Notes under the pieces: generated by a model | Seen by the model: only the letters and a program-made list of their open reading frames with translations | What the model was told of the DNA's origin: nothing | Databases searched by the model: none | Program-made: the position numbers and the translations under genes | Assembly (NCBI GenBank): GCA_022486625.1 | Contig: JAKVKH010000003.1 | Span: 104,215-168,214 of the forward strand | Direction: 5' to 3' | DNA from: Butyrivibrio sp. | GTDB lineage: Bacteria > Bacillota > Clostridia > Lachnospirales > Lachnospiraceae | DNA: 64,000 nt | Shown here: piece after piece, positions 1 to 8,063 of the stretch | Layout of the letters: every line of letters starts with the position of its first letter | Position numbering within the stretch: position 1 is the first letter of the stretch

Positions 1-28
1 AAATAAACGAGGAGCAGAATAAGAGGGA

Positions 29-1138
29 ATGCTGACTGTTGTTCTTACGATACTTAAAATCATAGGAATGGTTCTTCTTTGGATCATTGGAATTGTTCTG
101 GTTCTTTTGCTGCTGATCCTGTTTGTGCCGATTCGTTATCATGCCGACCTGAACCTTCCGCAGAAGGATCTGTCCGGCGGAATTGATACGCACTTTACGG
201 ATGAGATAACTGCAGATGCCGGGTTCAGTTTCCTGCTTCACCTGATCAGAGGCAGAATTGTTTATCCGCAGGCACCACAGTTTACAGTAAAGGTCCTTTT
301 TTTTACTGTTTTTCCCCATAAGAAAAAATCCGAAGGAAGAAAAGCAGATAAAAAAGAAGAAAACAGGACAGAAAAAAACACAGAAAAAGATGTAAATACA
401 GACTCTGAAATTAAGACTGAAAAATCGGCACAGGGCAGATCTGAAAGGGAAGCAGAACCCGGAAGCGATGAAGAGTGGATTTCGCCGGAAAAAGAAGAAA
501 ATACAGGCAATAAAGGACACGGGGAAGATGCTGCTGCATCATCAGAGCAGCAAAGTGCGAACTGGGAAGGGTACAGAGCGGCAATACCACCTGAAGAGGA
601 AAAAAATGAGGGCGCAGCTTCTGAAGATGATGCAGAACAGGAAGAAACAAAAAGTTCTGTACATGGTTTTATATGCAAATGCCGTGAAATCCTGCAGCGC
701 ATCATAAACTTTCTGAAAACTCAACAAAATGTGCTTAAAAAAACCGGGTATACAATATCTCGTATTTGTGGTAAGATATCAATGATCAAAGAAACGCTGG
801 AAAGTAATACATTTCAGCGTGCATGGAAAGTGGCTTCAGGACAGCTTTTAAAGGTCTGGAAGCGGCTCCGCCCGGGGAAATGTGACATAGATCTTGTTTA
901 TGGCACAGAGGATCCGGCATTGACAGCACAGATATTGGGAATATATGGAATCATGTATCCGTTTCTTCCGGATGGCGTCAGCGTAAATGCTGTATTTGAC
1001 GCAGCCGTAATCGGATGCACCGCAAAGGTCCGGGGCAGTATTACTGTGTTCAGACTTTTATGGTGCGCGGGTATGATATATTTTAATAAAGACATCAGGA
1101 GAGTATATAAAAGATTTCGCAGGATAATGGCGAAATAG
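29..1138 (+). CDS. DUF2953 membrane-anchored protein
   Basis: The protein has 369 residues. Residues 1-35 form a hydrophobic, Leu/Ile-rich membrane segment. Residues about 95-215 are a highly charged Lys/Glu/Asp/Ser low-complexity region. The C-terminal third is the conserved part, with a short hydrophobic stretch and a basic tail. This layout, and its place directly before a GerW gene, fit the DUF2953 family found beside ytfJ in clostridia and bacilli. The molecular function is unknown; a role in the spore or envelope is inferred only from the neighbour. The start is not firmly fixed: GAGGAG lies 14 bases upstream and a weaker purine run abuts the ATG. An ATG at 68 is the alternative. The charged linker may vary in length between strains. 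Confidence 0.75.
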   Translation: MLTVVLTILKIIGMVLLWIIGIVLVLLLLILFVPIRYHADLNLPQKDLSGGIDTHFTDEITADAGFSFLLHLIRGRIVYPQAPQFTVKVLFFTVFPHKKKSEGRKADKKEENRTEKNTEKDVNTDSEIKTEKSAQGRSEREAEPGSDEEWISPEKEENTGNKGHGEDAAASSEQQSANWEGYRAAIPPEEEKNEGAASEDDAEQEETKSSVHGFICKCREILQRIINFLKTQQNVLKKTGYTISRICGKISMIKETLESNTFQRAWKVASGQLLKVWKRLRPGKCDIDLVYGTEDPALTAQILGIYGIMYPFLPDGVSVNAVFDAAVIGCTAKVRGSITVFRLLWCAGMIYFNKDIRRVYKRFRRIMAK

Positions 1139-1169
1139 GGCTATATACAAGCGAAAGGCGGAGAAGATC

Positions 1170-1571
1170 ATGGGAGAAAATAATTTTTCCGGAGTTGTGG
1201 AATCTCTGATGAAGGGAATGAATACAATTCTGTCAACAAAGACAGTTGTCGGTGAGGCAACTAAAATTGGAGATACAATAATATTACCGCTTGTAGATGT
1301 TTCTTTCGGCGTGGGAGCAGGGGCAAAAAACGCTGACAAGAAGGACGGCGGTGCAGGCGGCTTTGGGGCAAGGATGTCTCCAAGCGCGGTTCTGGTCATC
1401 AAAAACGGTTCTACGAAGCTTGTTAATATCAAGAATCAGGATGCTGTAACCAAAATTCTTGATCTGGTACCTGATGTAGTAGATAAATTCACAAGCAAGA
1501 AGCAGAACATGATGGATGATGATGCTGCTGTTGATATTGCTTTTCCGGACAAGGATGACGACGAAAAGTGA
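1170..1571 (+). CDS. ytfJ: GerW family sporulation protein (YtfJ)
   Basis: This 133-residue protein matches the GerW/YtfJ family. It has an N-terminal helix, then the conserved core with TKTVVGE near residues 25-31 and the Val/Gly-rich segment VSFGVGAGA. A Gly-rich loop follows and then a PSAVLVI strand. In Bacillus subtilis GerW is made in the forespore and is needed for germination through nutrient receptors. The C-terminus here is Asp/Glu/Lys-rich. CGGAG precedes the ATG. It lies 31 bases after the DUF2953 gene and 21 bases before the next gene, so the three are probably co-transcribed. Its presence suggests the organism is, or descends from, a spore former. Confidence 0.88.
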   Translation: MGENNFSGVVESLMKGMNTILSTKTVVGEATKIGDTIILPLVDVSFGVGAGAKNADKKDGGAGGFGARMSPSAVLVIKNGSTKLVNIKNQDAVTKILDLVPDVVDKFTSKKQNMMDDDAAVDIAFPDKDDDEK

Positions 1572-1592
1572 TGCCCGTCGGGGGACAGATCC

Positions 1593-2129
1593 ATGGAAAA
1601 AAATTTCAGCAAGGAAGATATCATCAAGAACGGAGACTCGGATGAACTGTATGAACTGAGACTGTGGCTTTTTAAGGAAAGCTGCAGGCTTGAAAATCAG
1701 GAGAGTTCACTGGATGATCGCTTTATGAGGCTGGAGGCGGAAGAAAAAAAATTCCGCGAAGAAGCTGCGGCAATGAAGAAGGATATTGCGCATCAGGAAA
1801 GTAAACTCAGACAGGATGCAGCGTTCTTCGATCAGAAGCTGACGATTCTGCGTAAGGGCTATGATGATCTCAATGAAGATCGCAAAAAACTGGAGCAGGA
1901 GCGTGAACGGCTTTCGCAGGAGAAAAAGTATACAACAGAAGCAATGTATGAAGGCTCTGAAATTCTGTTTAAAGGAGTTCACAGCCAGCTCGCACTGAAG
2001 AAACGGTATAAGGATCTGATGAAGATCTATCACCCGGATAATCTGTGTGGGGATCGTGATGTAGTTCAGCTGATCAATGCAGAGTATGCAAGCTTAAGCC
2101 GCGAGATGGATATGAGTATGAAGGCATAA
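1593..2129 (+). CDS. coiled-coil protein with C-terminal J-domain-like segment
   Basis: The 178-residue protein is mostly a charged coiled coil (residues about 25-125, rich in Glu, Lys, Arg and Gln with heptad-like spacing). Its last 50 residues resemble a J domain: a helix ending in YKDLMKIYHPDN around residues 140-151, which contains the HPD tripeptide, then a helix with INAEYASLSREM. HPD between two helices is the DnaK-stimulating signature of DnaJ proteins. No Gly/Phe-rich or zinc-finger region is present, so it is not DnaJ itself. The DnaK-co-chaperone role is inferred. The gene starts at an ATG 21 bases after gerW and ends before a strong terminator. No family name was recognised with certainty. 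Confidence 0.7.
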   Translation: MEKNFSKEDIIKNGDSDELYELRLWLFKESCRLENQESSLDDRFMRLEAEEKKFREEAAAMKKDIAHQESKLRQDAAFFDQKLTILRKGYDDLNEDRKKLEQERERLSQEKKYTTEAMYEGSEILFKGVHSQLALKKRYKDLMKIYHPDNLCGDRDVVQLINAEYASLSREMDMSMKA

Positions 2130-2217
2130 ACATGCATATTTAAAACGGTGTGCGAAGAGCAGACAGGTAATGGAGTATGTTTGAGATTTATATGTAAGCT
2201 TTTTATGATTTTCTGGG

Positions 2218-2267
2218 TACCACAGGATAACCGAAGGAGTGGAGATGGTTATTCTGTGGTATTTTTT
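2218..2267 (+). terminator. intrinsic terminator after the gerW operon
   Basis: A 15-base stem (2218-2232 with 2247-2261, one G:U pair) closes a 14-base loop and is followed by six T residues at 2262-2267. It ends the forward operon made of the DUF2953, gerW and J-like genes. Confidence 0.88.
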
Positions 2268-2313
2268 GTTACAAATGTATCATGTCATTTATACGGCATA
2301 TCATTTTGGCTGT

Positions 2314-2342
2314 ACAAAAAAAGCACTGCATTTCTGCAGTGC
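2314..2342 (-). terminator. intrinsic terminator after rpmB
   Basis: An 8-base perfect stem (GCACTGCA at 2323-2330, TGCAGTGC at 2335-2342) with a 4-base loop is followed, on the reverse strand, by a run of T (A run at 2316-2322 on the forward strand). It sits 18 bases beyond the rpmB stop codon. Confidence 0.88.
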
Positions 2343-2359
2343 CTCTCAGGTGTTTGTCA

Positions 2360-2545
2360 TTAAGCTCTTTCTACTAATTTAGATCTCATGCAACTTGTAC
2401 AAACATTCATTCTTCTTGTCTCACCGTTAATCTTAACAGCAACACGCTGAACATTTGAATTCCAAGCTCTGTTAGATCTTCTATGAGAATGGCTTACGTT
2501 GTTACCGAAATGAACGCCTTTGCCACAAACTTCACATTTAGCCAT
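2360..2545 (-). CDS. rpmB: 50S ribosomal protein L28
   Basis: The 61-residue protein is a full-length bacterial L28. It begins MAKCEVCGKG and has the family blocks GNNVSHSHRRSNR and a basic C-terminus. Four cysteines (C4, C7, C49, C52) make two CxxC pairs, so this is the zinc-binding C+ form. It is a component of the large ribosomal subunit. A strong AAGGAGGTG lies just upstream of the start on the reverse strand. The gene stands alone between two terminators and is transcribed away from the Asp23 gene, as is usual in clostridia, where rpmB and the asp23-fakA pair are divergent. Confidence 0.97.
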   Translation of the reverse strand: MAKCEVCGKGVHFGNNVSHSHRRSNRAWNSNVQRVAVKINGETRRMNVCTSCMRSKLVERA

Positions 2546-2620
2546 TTTGACACCTCCTTATAAGCCATGTTTTCTAATCAGATACCTGTTGCTGACCTAT
2601 AATTTGTCCGCAACAGTGAT

Positions 2621-2649
2621 ATATTATCAGAAACAATGAAAGAATGCAA
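2621..2649 (-). promoter_or_regulatory. candidate rpmB promoter
   Basis: Reading the reverse strand, TTGCAT (2644-2649) stands 15 bases from GATAAT (2623-2628), or 17 from TAATAT (2621-2626). Downstream, at 2586-2592 and 2610-2616, CTGTTGC and GCAACAG form an inverted repeat in the leader. Only a candidate. Confidence 0.4.
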
Positions 2650-2671
2650 GAGAAAGTTTTGAAATTAGAGG

Positions 2672-2700
2672 TTTATTTTTTTTAATGCAGAGCTTATAAT
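2672..2700 (+). promoter_or_regulatory. candidate promoter for the asp23-fakA-recG run
   Basis: A perfect -10 box TATAAT at 2695-2700 has a weak -35 match TTTATT at 2672-2677, 17 bases away. The predicted leader contains a 6-base hairpin (CGCACG 2737-2742, CGTGCG 2749-2754) around a T6 loop. Confidence 0.45.
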
Positions 2701-2782
2701 AACCTATATATGCGAAAACTCAAGAAGGGCAGACCACGCACGTTTTTTCGTGCGAATGAAAGGCTGCACGCTTCGGAAAGGC

Positions 2783-3154
2783 ATGGAGAATATGAAAGCT
2801 TCTTCTATGAATACACATATGGGCAGCATATCCATAGACAGCGAAGTTATTGCACAGTATGCAGGCGCTGTTGCCATGGAATGTTTCGGCATCGTAGGAA
2901 TGGCAAATGTAAGTATGAAGGATGGTCTTGTCAACCTTCTCAAAATGGACAATATGACAAAGGGGATCAATGTGGTAGTCAATCCCAACCATAAACTTGT
3001 TCTTGATTTTCATGTGATTGTATCTTACGGAGTCAGCATTTCTGCAGTAGCAGATAATCTGATTGACAATGTTAAATACAAGGTGGAGGAATTCACCGGT
3101 CTGGAAATTGAGAAAATAAATATTTATGTCGAGGGCGTTCGGGTCATTGACTGA
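2783..3154 (+). CDS. Asp23/Gls24 family protein (YloU-like)
   Basis: A 123-residue Asp23/Gls24 family protein. The core reads GSISIDSEVIAQYAGAVA, then a central block with NPNHKLVLDFHVIVSYG and a C-terminal block ending INIYVEGVRV, all typical of the YloU type. These proteins are linked to the cell envelope and to alkaline or envelope stress. The gene is directly upstream of a FakA-like gene, as yloU-yloV is in Bacillus. The reading frame is open back to a GTG at 2750, but no ribosome binding site supports that. The ATG at 2783 has GGAAAGG close by; ATG 2792 is also possible. The 5-prime end therefore carries some doubt, the family does not. Confidence 0.88.
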   Translation: MENMKASSMNTHMGSISIDSEVIAQYAGAVAMECFGIVGMANVSMKDGLVNLLKMDNMTKGINVVVNPNHKLVLDFHVIVSYGVSISAVADNLIDNVKYKVEEFTGLEIEKINIYVEGVRVID

Positions 3155-3181
3155 TATTACCGAACTTAGGAGGACTTTACG

Positions 3182-4927
3182 TTGAATACCAATACGATAG
3201 ATGCCGGGATGCTGGCAAAAATGTTCCTGGCAGGAGCCAAGAATCTTGAGGCAAAAAAAGAATGGATTAATGAGCTGAATGTTTTTCCAGTCCCTGACGG
3301 AGATACCGGAACCAATATGACCATGACGATCATGTCTGCAGCAAAGGAAGTTGCGGCAGCGGATCAGGGTGATATGTCTGCAGTGTGCAAATGTATTTCT
3401 TCCGGGTCCCTAAGAGGAGCCAGAGGAAATTCAGGTGTCATTCTTTCTCAGCTGATGCGCGGCTTTACCAAGGTAGTAAAAGAGCATGAGACAATTGACT
3501 GTAATCTTGCAGCTGAAGGATTTGAAAAGGCTGTAGAGACTGCATACAAGGCAGTTATGAAACCGAAAGAAGGTACAATTCTGACGGTTGCCAAGGGCGC
3601 AAGTGAAAAGGCAAGAGAACTTGCAAACGAAGGAACGGATGATTTCGCAGAGTTTATTGAAGAAGTGATCAAATATGCAGACGAGGTTCTTGCAAAGACA
3701 CCGGATATGTTGCCGGTTCTGAAGCAGGCTGGCGTTGTGGATTCAGGCGGACAGGGTCTTGTACAGTTCCTTAAGGGTGCTTATGACGGATTCCTTGGCA
3801 AGGAACTGGATCTGACGATCCCGGAAGAAACGGCTGCGCCGCAGGAAAAAGAAGAACAGGAAGAAGCAGAAGAAATCAGGTTCGGTTACTGTACGGAATT
3901 CATCATTCTGCTGAATTCTAAGCTTAATGTAAAGCAGGAGATGGATTTAAAGTCTTTCCTGGAGTCTATCGGTGACAGTATTGTCATGGTTGCAGATGAT
4001 GAGATCTGCAAGATCCATGTACATACCAATGATCCGGGACTTGCCATTCAGAAGGCGCTTCTGTATGGACAGCTTTCCAATATGAAGATTGACAATATGC
4101 GTATGGAGCATCGTGAGAAGCTGTTTCATATGAATCAGGATGGCAGTGCAAAGCAGATTGATACCGAGATCTCCGGTATGGCAGAGAAAACACAGGCCAA
4201 ACCTGTAGAATTTGAAATGAAGCACGGTACGGAGATTCCGATCGAAGATGAGATTCCTGCAGAAAAGAAAGAATTCGGATTCGTAACCGTATGTGCGGGT
4301 GCCGGTCTTGCGGATATTTTCAGGAGCCTTGGCGTAGACTACGTGATCGAAGGCGGACAGACCATGAATCCGAGCACGGAAGATATACTGAATGCTGTTG
4401 AAAAGGTAAATGCGGATACGGTTTTCGTTTTACCGAATAATAAAAATATCATTCTGGCGGCAAATCAGGCGACAGAACTGGTAGAAGATAAGAAAGTAGT
4501 CGTGATTCCGACCAAGACAGTTCCGCAGGGTGTTACTGCGGTGATCAATTTCGTTCCTGATCAGTCTTTAGAAGAAAATGAAGAATGCATGAAGGATGCA
4601 ATCAGTGGCGTTGCTACCGGTGAAGTTACCTATGCTGTCCGTGATACGGTGATTGATGATATTACAATCAAACAGGGCGATTATATGGGCATCGGAGATG
4701 CCGGAATACTGTCTGTCGGCTCTGAGATTGAAAATGTGACCTTTGAGATGCTGCAGAAATTCATGACAGATGATAAGGAACTGATCAGTATCTATTACGG
4801 ATCAGATGTCACGGAAGAGACTGCGGAGCAGCTTCGTGATCGTGTATCCGGTGCGTTCCCGGCATGTGATGTGGAACTTCAGTTTGGCGGTCAGCCGATC
4901 TATTATTATATTGTGTCTGCAGAGTAA
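3182..4927 (+). CDS. fakA: DAK2/DegV-associated fatty acid kinase subunit (FakA/YloV)
   Basis: This 581-residue protein has the YloV layout. An N-terminal DhaL-type kinase domain (residues 1-205) carries FPVPDGDTGTNM near residues 35-46, whose aspartates hold Mg-ATP, and GARGNSG near 80. A middle domain and a C-terminal DegV-like FakA domain follow. In Staphylococcus FakA phosphorylates fatty acids presented by DegV-family FakB proteins; a DegV gene lies 2.3 kb downstream. The start is TTG at 3182, chosen because AGGAGG at 3168-3173 stands 8 bases before it. An ATG at 3209 has no such site. The gene is 27 bases after asp23 and probably shares its transcript. Confidence 0.92.
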   Translation: MNTNTIDAGMLAKMFLAGAKNLEAKKEWINELNVFPVPDGDTGTNMTMTIMSAAKEVAAADQGDMSAVCKCISSGSLRGARGNSGVILSQLMRGFTKVVKEHETIDCNLAAEGFEKAVETAYKAVMKPKEGTILTVAKGASEKARELANEGTDDFAEFIEEVIKYADEVLAKTPDMLPVLKQAGVVDSGGQGLVQFLKGAYDGFLGKELDLTIPEETAAPQEKEEQEEAEEIRFGYCTEFIILLNSKLNVKQEMDLKSFLESIGDSIVMVADDEICKIHVHTNDPGLAIQKALLYGQLSNMKIDNMRMEHREKLFHMNQDGSAKQIDTEISGMAEKTQAKPVEFEMKHGTEIPIEDEIPAEKKEFGFVTVCAGAGLADIFRSLGVDYVIEGGQTMNPSTEDILNAVEKVNADTVFVLPNNKNIILAANQATELVEDKKVVVIPTKTVPQGVTAVINFVPDQSLEENEECMKDAISGVATGEVTYAVRDTVIDDITIKQGDYMGIGDAGILSVGSEIENVTFEMLQKFMTDDKELISIYYGSDVTEETAEQLRDRVSGAFPACDVELQFGGQPIYYYIVSAE

Positions 4928-4954
4928 ATAAGCTCCGCACAAAGCAAAAAGGTT

Positions 4955-4996
4955 AAAGAGCCGCGTGGGCAATCAGAAAATGCCACACGGCTCTTT
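4955..4996 (+). terminator. imperfect hairpin between fakA and recG
   Basis: A stem with one mismatch and one bulge (4955-4971 with 4981-4996) has a 9-base loop. The T run after it is poor (TTTATTA), so it may attenuate rather than stop transcription into recG, whose start is 15 bases later. Confidence 0.5.
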
Positions 4997-5011
4997 ATTA
5001 AGTGAGAGGGT

Positions 5012-7078
5012 ATGAACGAGGACGCATTAAAAGAGACAATTGTATCACTGAAGGGAATTGGTGATAAAACAGCAAAATTATTTGAAAAATGCGGGATTAT
5101 GTATGTGGGAGACCTGTTGCAGTATTATCCGCGCACCTATGATGCATTTGAGGATACGGTGAATGTCGCTGATGCAAAGGTTGGAGAAATTTGTGCCGTC
5201 CGCTGTGCAATCGTCGGAAATATGATGAGCAGACATGTCCGCAATCTGGCGATACTGGTGTTTGACGGTGCTGATGTCACCGGCAGAATCAGATTCACCT
5301 ATTTTAACATGCCATATCTTCGCAGCTCACTGAAACCGGGAAGATATTATGTATTCAGAGGAATGCTGAATAAAAAAGGCAATTCTCTTGTAATGGAGCA
5401 GGCAAAAATTTATAAGGACGAAGAATATGCACTCCTCGTGCATACGATGCAGCCAAGATATCCGTTGATCAAAGGCATGACGAATCATATGTTCATCAAG
5501 GCCATGCAGCAGGCGCTGGCGGATGCCGTGTATCTCAAAGATCCGATTCCGGAGGACATCCGGCAGGAAATGAAGCTGCCGGAATACTGCGAGGCAGTTC
5601 GCAGAATTCATTTTCCTTCAAGTATTTCAGAATTTGAGCAGGCCAGAAGAAGGCTCTCTTTTGATGAATTTTTTGAGTTCATCTGTAAGCTGCGAATGAT
5701 GAAGGCAGCAGAAGATGAAACGGTAAATGAAGCAGTCATGCTGGAAGTTGCAGATACGAAAAGGCTTCTGGAAGAACTGCCCTATGATCTTACAAATGCG
5801 CAGCAGAAGGTCTGGAAGGAAATTCAGGACGATCTGTCCGGACCGCATATTATGAACCGTCTGATACAGGGAGATGTCGGTTCCGGCAAAACCATACTGG
5901 CTTTTCTGGCACTTCTGATGACAGCAGCCAACGGCTATCAGGGCGCAATGATGGCACCGACGGAGGTTCTTGCCAGGCAGCATTATGAATCCATGACAGA
6001 ACTGACACGGAAGTATCATCTGCCGCTGAAACCGGTCCTTCTGACAGGAGCGCTTTCTGTGAAAGAAAAAAGAGAGATCCGTGATATGATCCGCGTGGGG
6101 GCATACAACTGTATGATCGGCACCAATGCGCTGATTCAGGATCCTGTGGAATATAAAAATCTGGCACTTGTAATTACGGATGAACAGCACCGGTTCGGGG
6201 TACGGCAAAGAGGCAGACTGGCAGAAAAAGGAAATCAGACGCATGTACTTGCCATGAGCGCAACACCGATTCCGAGAACGCTGGCCATTATTCTGTACGG
6301 CGATCTGCATATCTCCATCTTAAATGAACTTCCGGCAGGACGTGTGCCCATCAAGAACTGTGTGGTGGGAACCGAATACCGGCCGACGGCTTATAAGTTC
6401 ATCGCTTCAGAGGTCAGCAGGGGACACCAGGCCTATGTGATCTGTCCGATGATTGAAGAGGGTGAGATGGACGGCGTTGAAAATGTGACAGATTATGCGG
6501 AAAAGCTGCGTGAAGCACTCCCTGAGCAGGTACAGGTGGGCGTTCTGCACGGGCGGATGAAGCCTGCAGTGAAGGATCAGCTGATGGCGGAATTTGCAGA
6601 CAGGCAGATTGATGTACTCGTATCTACAACGGTAATTGAAGTCGGCATCAATGTACCGAATGCGACGGTCATGCTGATTGAGAACGCGGAACATTTCGGC
6701 CTTGCACAGCTTCATCAGCTACGCGGACGTGTCGGAAGGGGAAAGAATCAGTCCTACTGCATATTTGTCAATACTTCGGAGAAAGAAGAGGCAGGCAAAC
6801 GTCTGGAGATCATGAATCATTCCAATGACGGTTTTCAGATTGCAGAGGAAGATTTAAAACAAAGAGGACCCGGAGATCTGTTCGGTATCCGCCAGAGCGG
6901 TGATCTGAATTTCCAGATCGGAGACATATACAGGGATGCTGATCTTCTGAAGGAAGCGGCAAATCGCGCAGACAGGCTTTTAAAGGAAGATCCGGCTCTT
7001 CAGGACGCTTCTCATGCGGCTTTGCGGGAGGCAGTCGTAGAGCGGGGCCTGAAAGCGGTTGACTTTAAAACCCTATGA
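5012..7078 (+). CDS. recG: ATP-dependent DNA helicase RecG
   Basis: The 688-residue protein is a full-length RecG, the monomeric helicase that reverses stalled replication forks and moves Holliday junctions. It has an N-terminal wedge/OB-fold region (residues about 1-230). Walker A is GDVGSGKT at 287-294, and the DEQH box at 390-393 is followed by RFGVRQR. Motif III SATPIPRT comes next, then motif VI HQLRGRVGRG. The C-terminal region has the RecG pattern ERGPGDLFG-like (KQRGPGDLFG here). The start follows AGTGAGAGGGT. It lies after a partial terminator and before the DegV gene with a 101-base gap. Confidence 0.97.
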   Translation: MNEDALKETIVSLKGIGDKTAKLFEKCGIMYVGDLLQYYPRTYDAFEDTVNVADAKVGEICAVRCAIVGNMMSRHVRNLAILVFDGADVTGRIRFTYFNMPYLRSSLKPGRYYVFRGMLNKKGNSLVMEQAKIYKDEEYALLVHTMQPRYPLIKGMTNHMFIKAMQQALADAVYLKDPIPEDIRQEMKLPEYCEAVRRIHFPSSISEFEQARRRLSFDEFFEFICKLRMMKAAEDETVNEAVMLEVADTKRLLEELPYDLTNAQQKVWKEIQDDLSGPHIMNRLIQGDVGSGKTILAFLALLMTAANGYQGAMMAPTEVLARQHYESMTELTRKYHLPLKPVLLTGALSVKEKREIRDMIRVGAYNCMIGTNALIQDPVEYKNLALVITDEQHRFGVRQRGRLAEKGNQTHVLAMSATPIPRTLAIILYGDLHISILNELPAGRVPIKNCVVGTEYRPTAYKFIASEVSRGHQAYVICPMIEEGEMDGVENVTDYAEKLREALPEQVQVGVLHGRMKPAVKDQLMAEFADRQIDVLVSTTVIEVGINVPNATVMLIENAEHFGLAQLHQLRGRVGRGKNQSYCIFVNTSEKEEAGKRLEIMNHSNDGFQIAEEDLKQRGPGDLFGIRQSGDLNFQIGDIYRDADLLKEAANRADRLLKEDPALQDASHAALREAVVERGLKAVDFKTL

Positions 7079-7179
7079 AAGTAAAATTGGTGTATTAGGC
7101 AATTTTAAGAAATCGTGAAATATACGCTGGTAAAGTACACGGTATATATTCGATTTCAGGAAAGACAGAGAGGAATTTT

Positions 7180-8046
7180 ATGTCAAAGACAGCAGTCATT
7201 ACCGACAGTAACAGCGGAATCACACAGGCAGAAGCAGAGAAGCTCGGAATCTTTGTGGTGCCAATGCCCTTTCGCATCGACGATAAGGACTATCTGGAAG
7301 GAGTAAATCTTTCACAGGATGAATTTTATCAGAAACTGAATGCAGATGAAAACGTATCGACCAGTCAGCCGCCTCCGGAGAGTCTGATGAAACTCTGGGA
7401 TACGGTTCTGGAAACTTATGATGAACTGGTATATCTTCCGATGAGCAGCGGACTGAGTGGTTCCTGTCAGAGTGCAATGATATTCGCACAGGATTATGAC
7501 GGAAAGGCCTGTGTAATCGATAATCAGAGAATCTCCGTTACACTGCGTCAGTCTGTTCTGGACGCCATGGAGATGACACAGAAGGGGTATTCTGCACAGC
7601 AGATCAAGGAAAAACTGGAAGAGGTCAAGTTTCATTCCAGTATTTATATCATGCTGGATACGCTGCATTATCTGAAAAAGGGTGGCAGAATCACACCTGC
7701 AGCAGCAGCGCTCGGCACACTTTTAAGGCTTAAACCCGTGCTGACCATTCAGGGAGAAAAGCTCGATGCTTTTGCCAAGGCCAGAACTTCTTCCCAGGGA
7801 AGAAAGCTCATGATTAATGCGATGAAAGATGATTTTGAGAAACGATTTGGCGGAATGGATGCGCATCACGTACATCTGGAAATGGCTTATACATTTGACT
7901 GTGATGCAGCAGAAGACTTTAAAAAAGAAGTTCAGGAAGCATTTCCTGATTACGAAATATATATGGCACCGCTTTCTCTCAGCATAGCATGTCATATCGG
8001 ACCAGGTGCACTGGCTGTTGCCTGTTCGGAAAAAATAGATCTGTAA
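7180..8046 (+). CDS. DegV family fatty-acid-binding protein
   Basis: A 288-residue DegV protein. It opens with the strand and loop VITDSNSGIT and has FRIDDKDYLEGVNLS and a TSQPPPE segment that closes over the lipid in known structures. PMSSGLSGSCQSA and LHYLKKGGRI follow. DegV proteins bind a long-chain fatty acid in a buried pocket and hand it to FakA for phosphorylation. With fakA 2.3 kb upstream, this is probably a FakB-type carrier. GAGAGGAA precedes the ATG. It ends 17 bases before the topoisomerase B gene. Confidence 0.93.
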   Translation: MSKTAVITDSNSGITQAEAEKLGIFVVPMPFRIDDKDYLEGVNLSQDEFYQKLNADENVSTSQPPPESLMKLWDTVLETYDELVYLPMSSGLSGSCQSAMIFAQDYDGKACVIDNQRISVTLRQSVLDAMEMTQKGYSAQQIKEKLEEVKFHSSIYIMLDTLHYLKKGGRITPAAAALGTLLRLKPVLTIQGEKLDAFAKARTSSQGRKLMINAMKDDFEKRFGGMDAHHVHLEMAYTFDCDAAEDFKKEVQEAFPDYEIYMAPLSLSIACHIGPGALAVACSEKIDL

Positions 8047-8063
8047 GTAAAGGAAGTCAAAAA

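Noticed and set aside
2148..2363. Open frame of 71 codons between the J-like gene and rpmB
   Set aside because: It spans two terminators, has no ribosome binding site and reads into the rpmB end. It looks like noncoding sequence.
7989..8063. Upstream extension of the ParE frame
   Set aside because: It would overlap degV by 58 bases and adds residues not found in ParE or GyrB; ATG 8064 has a proper ribosome binding site.
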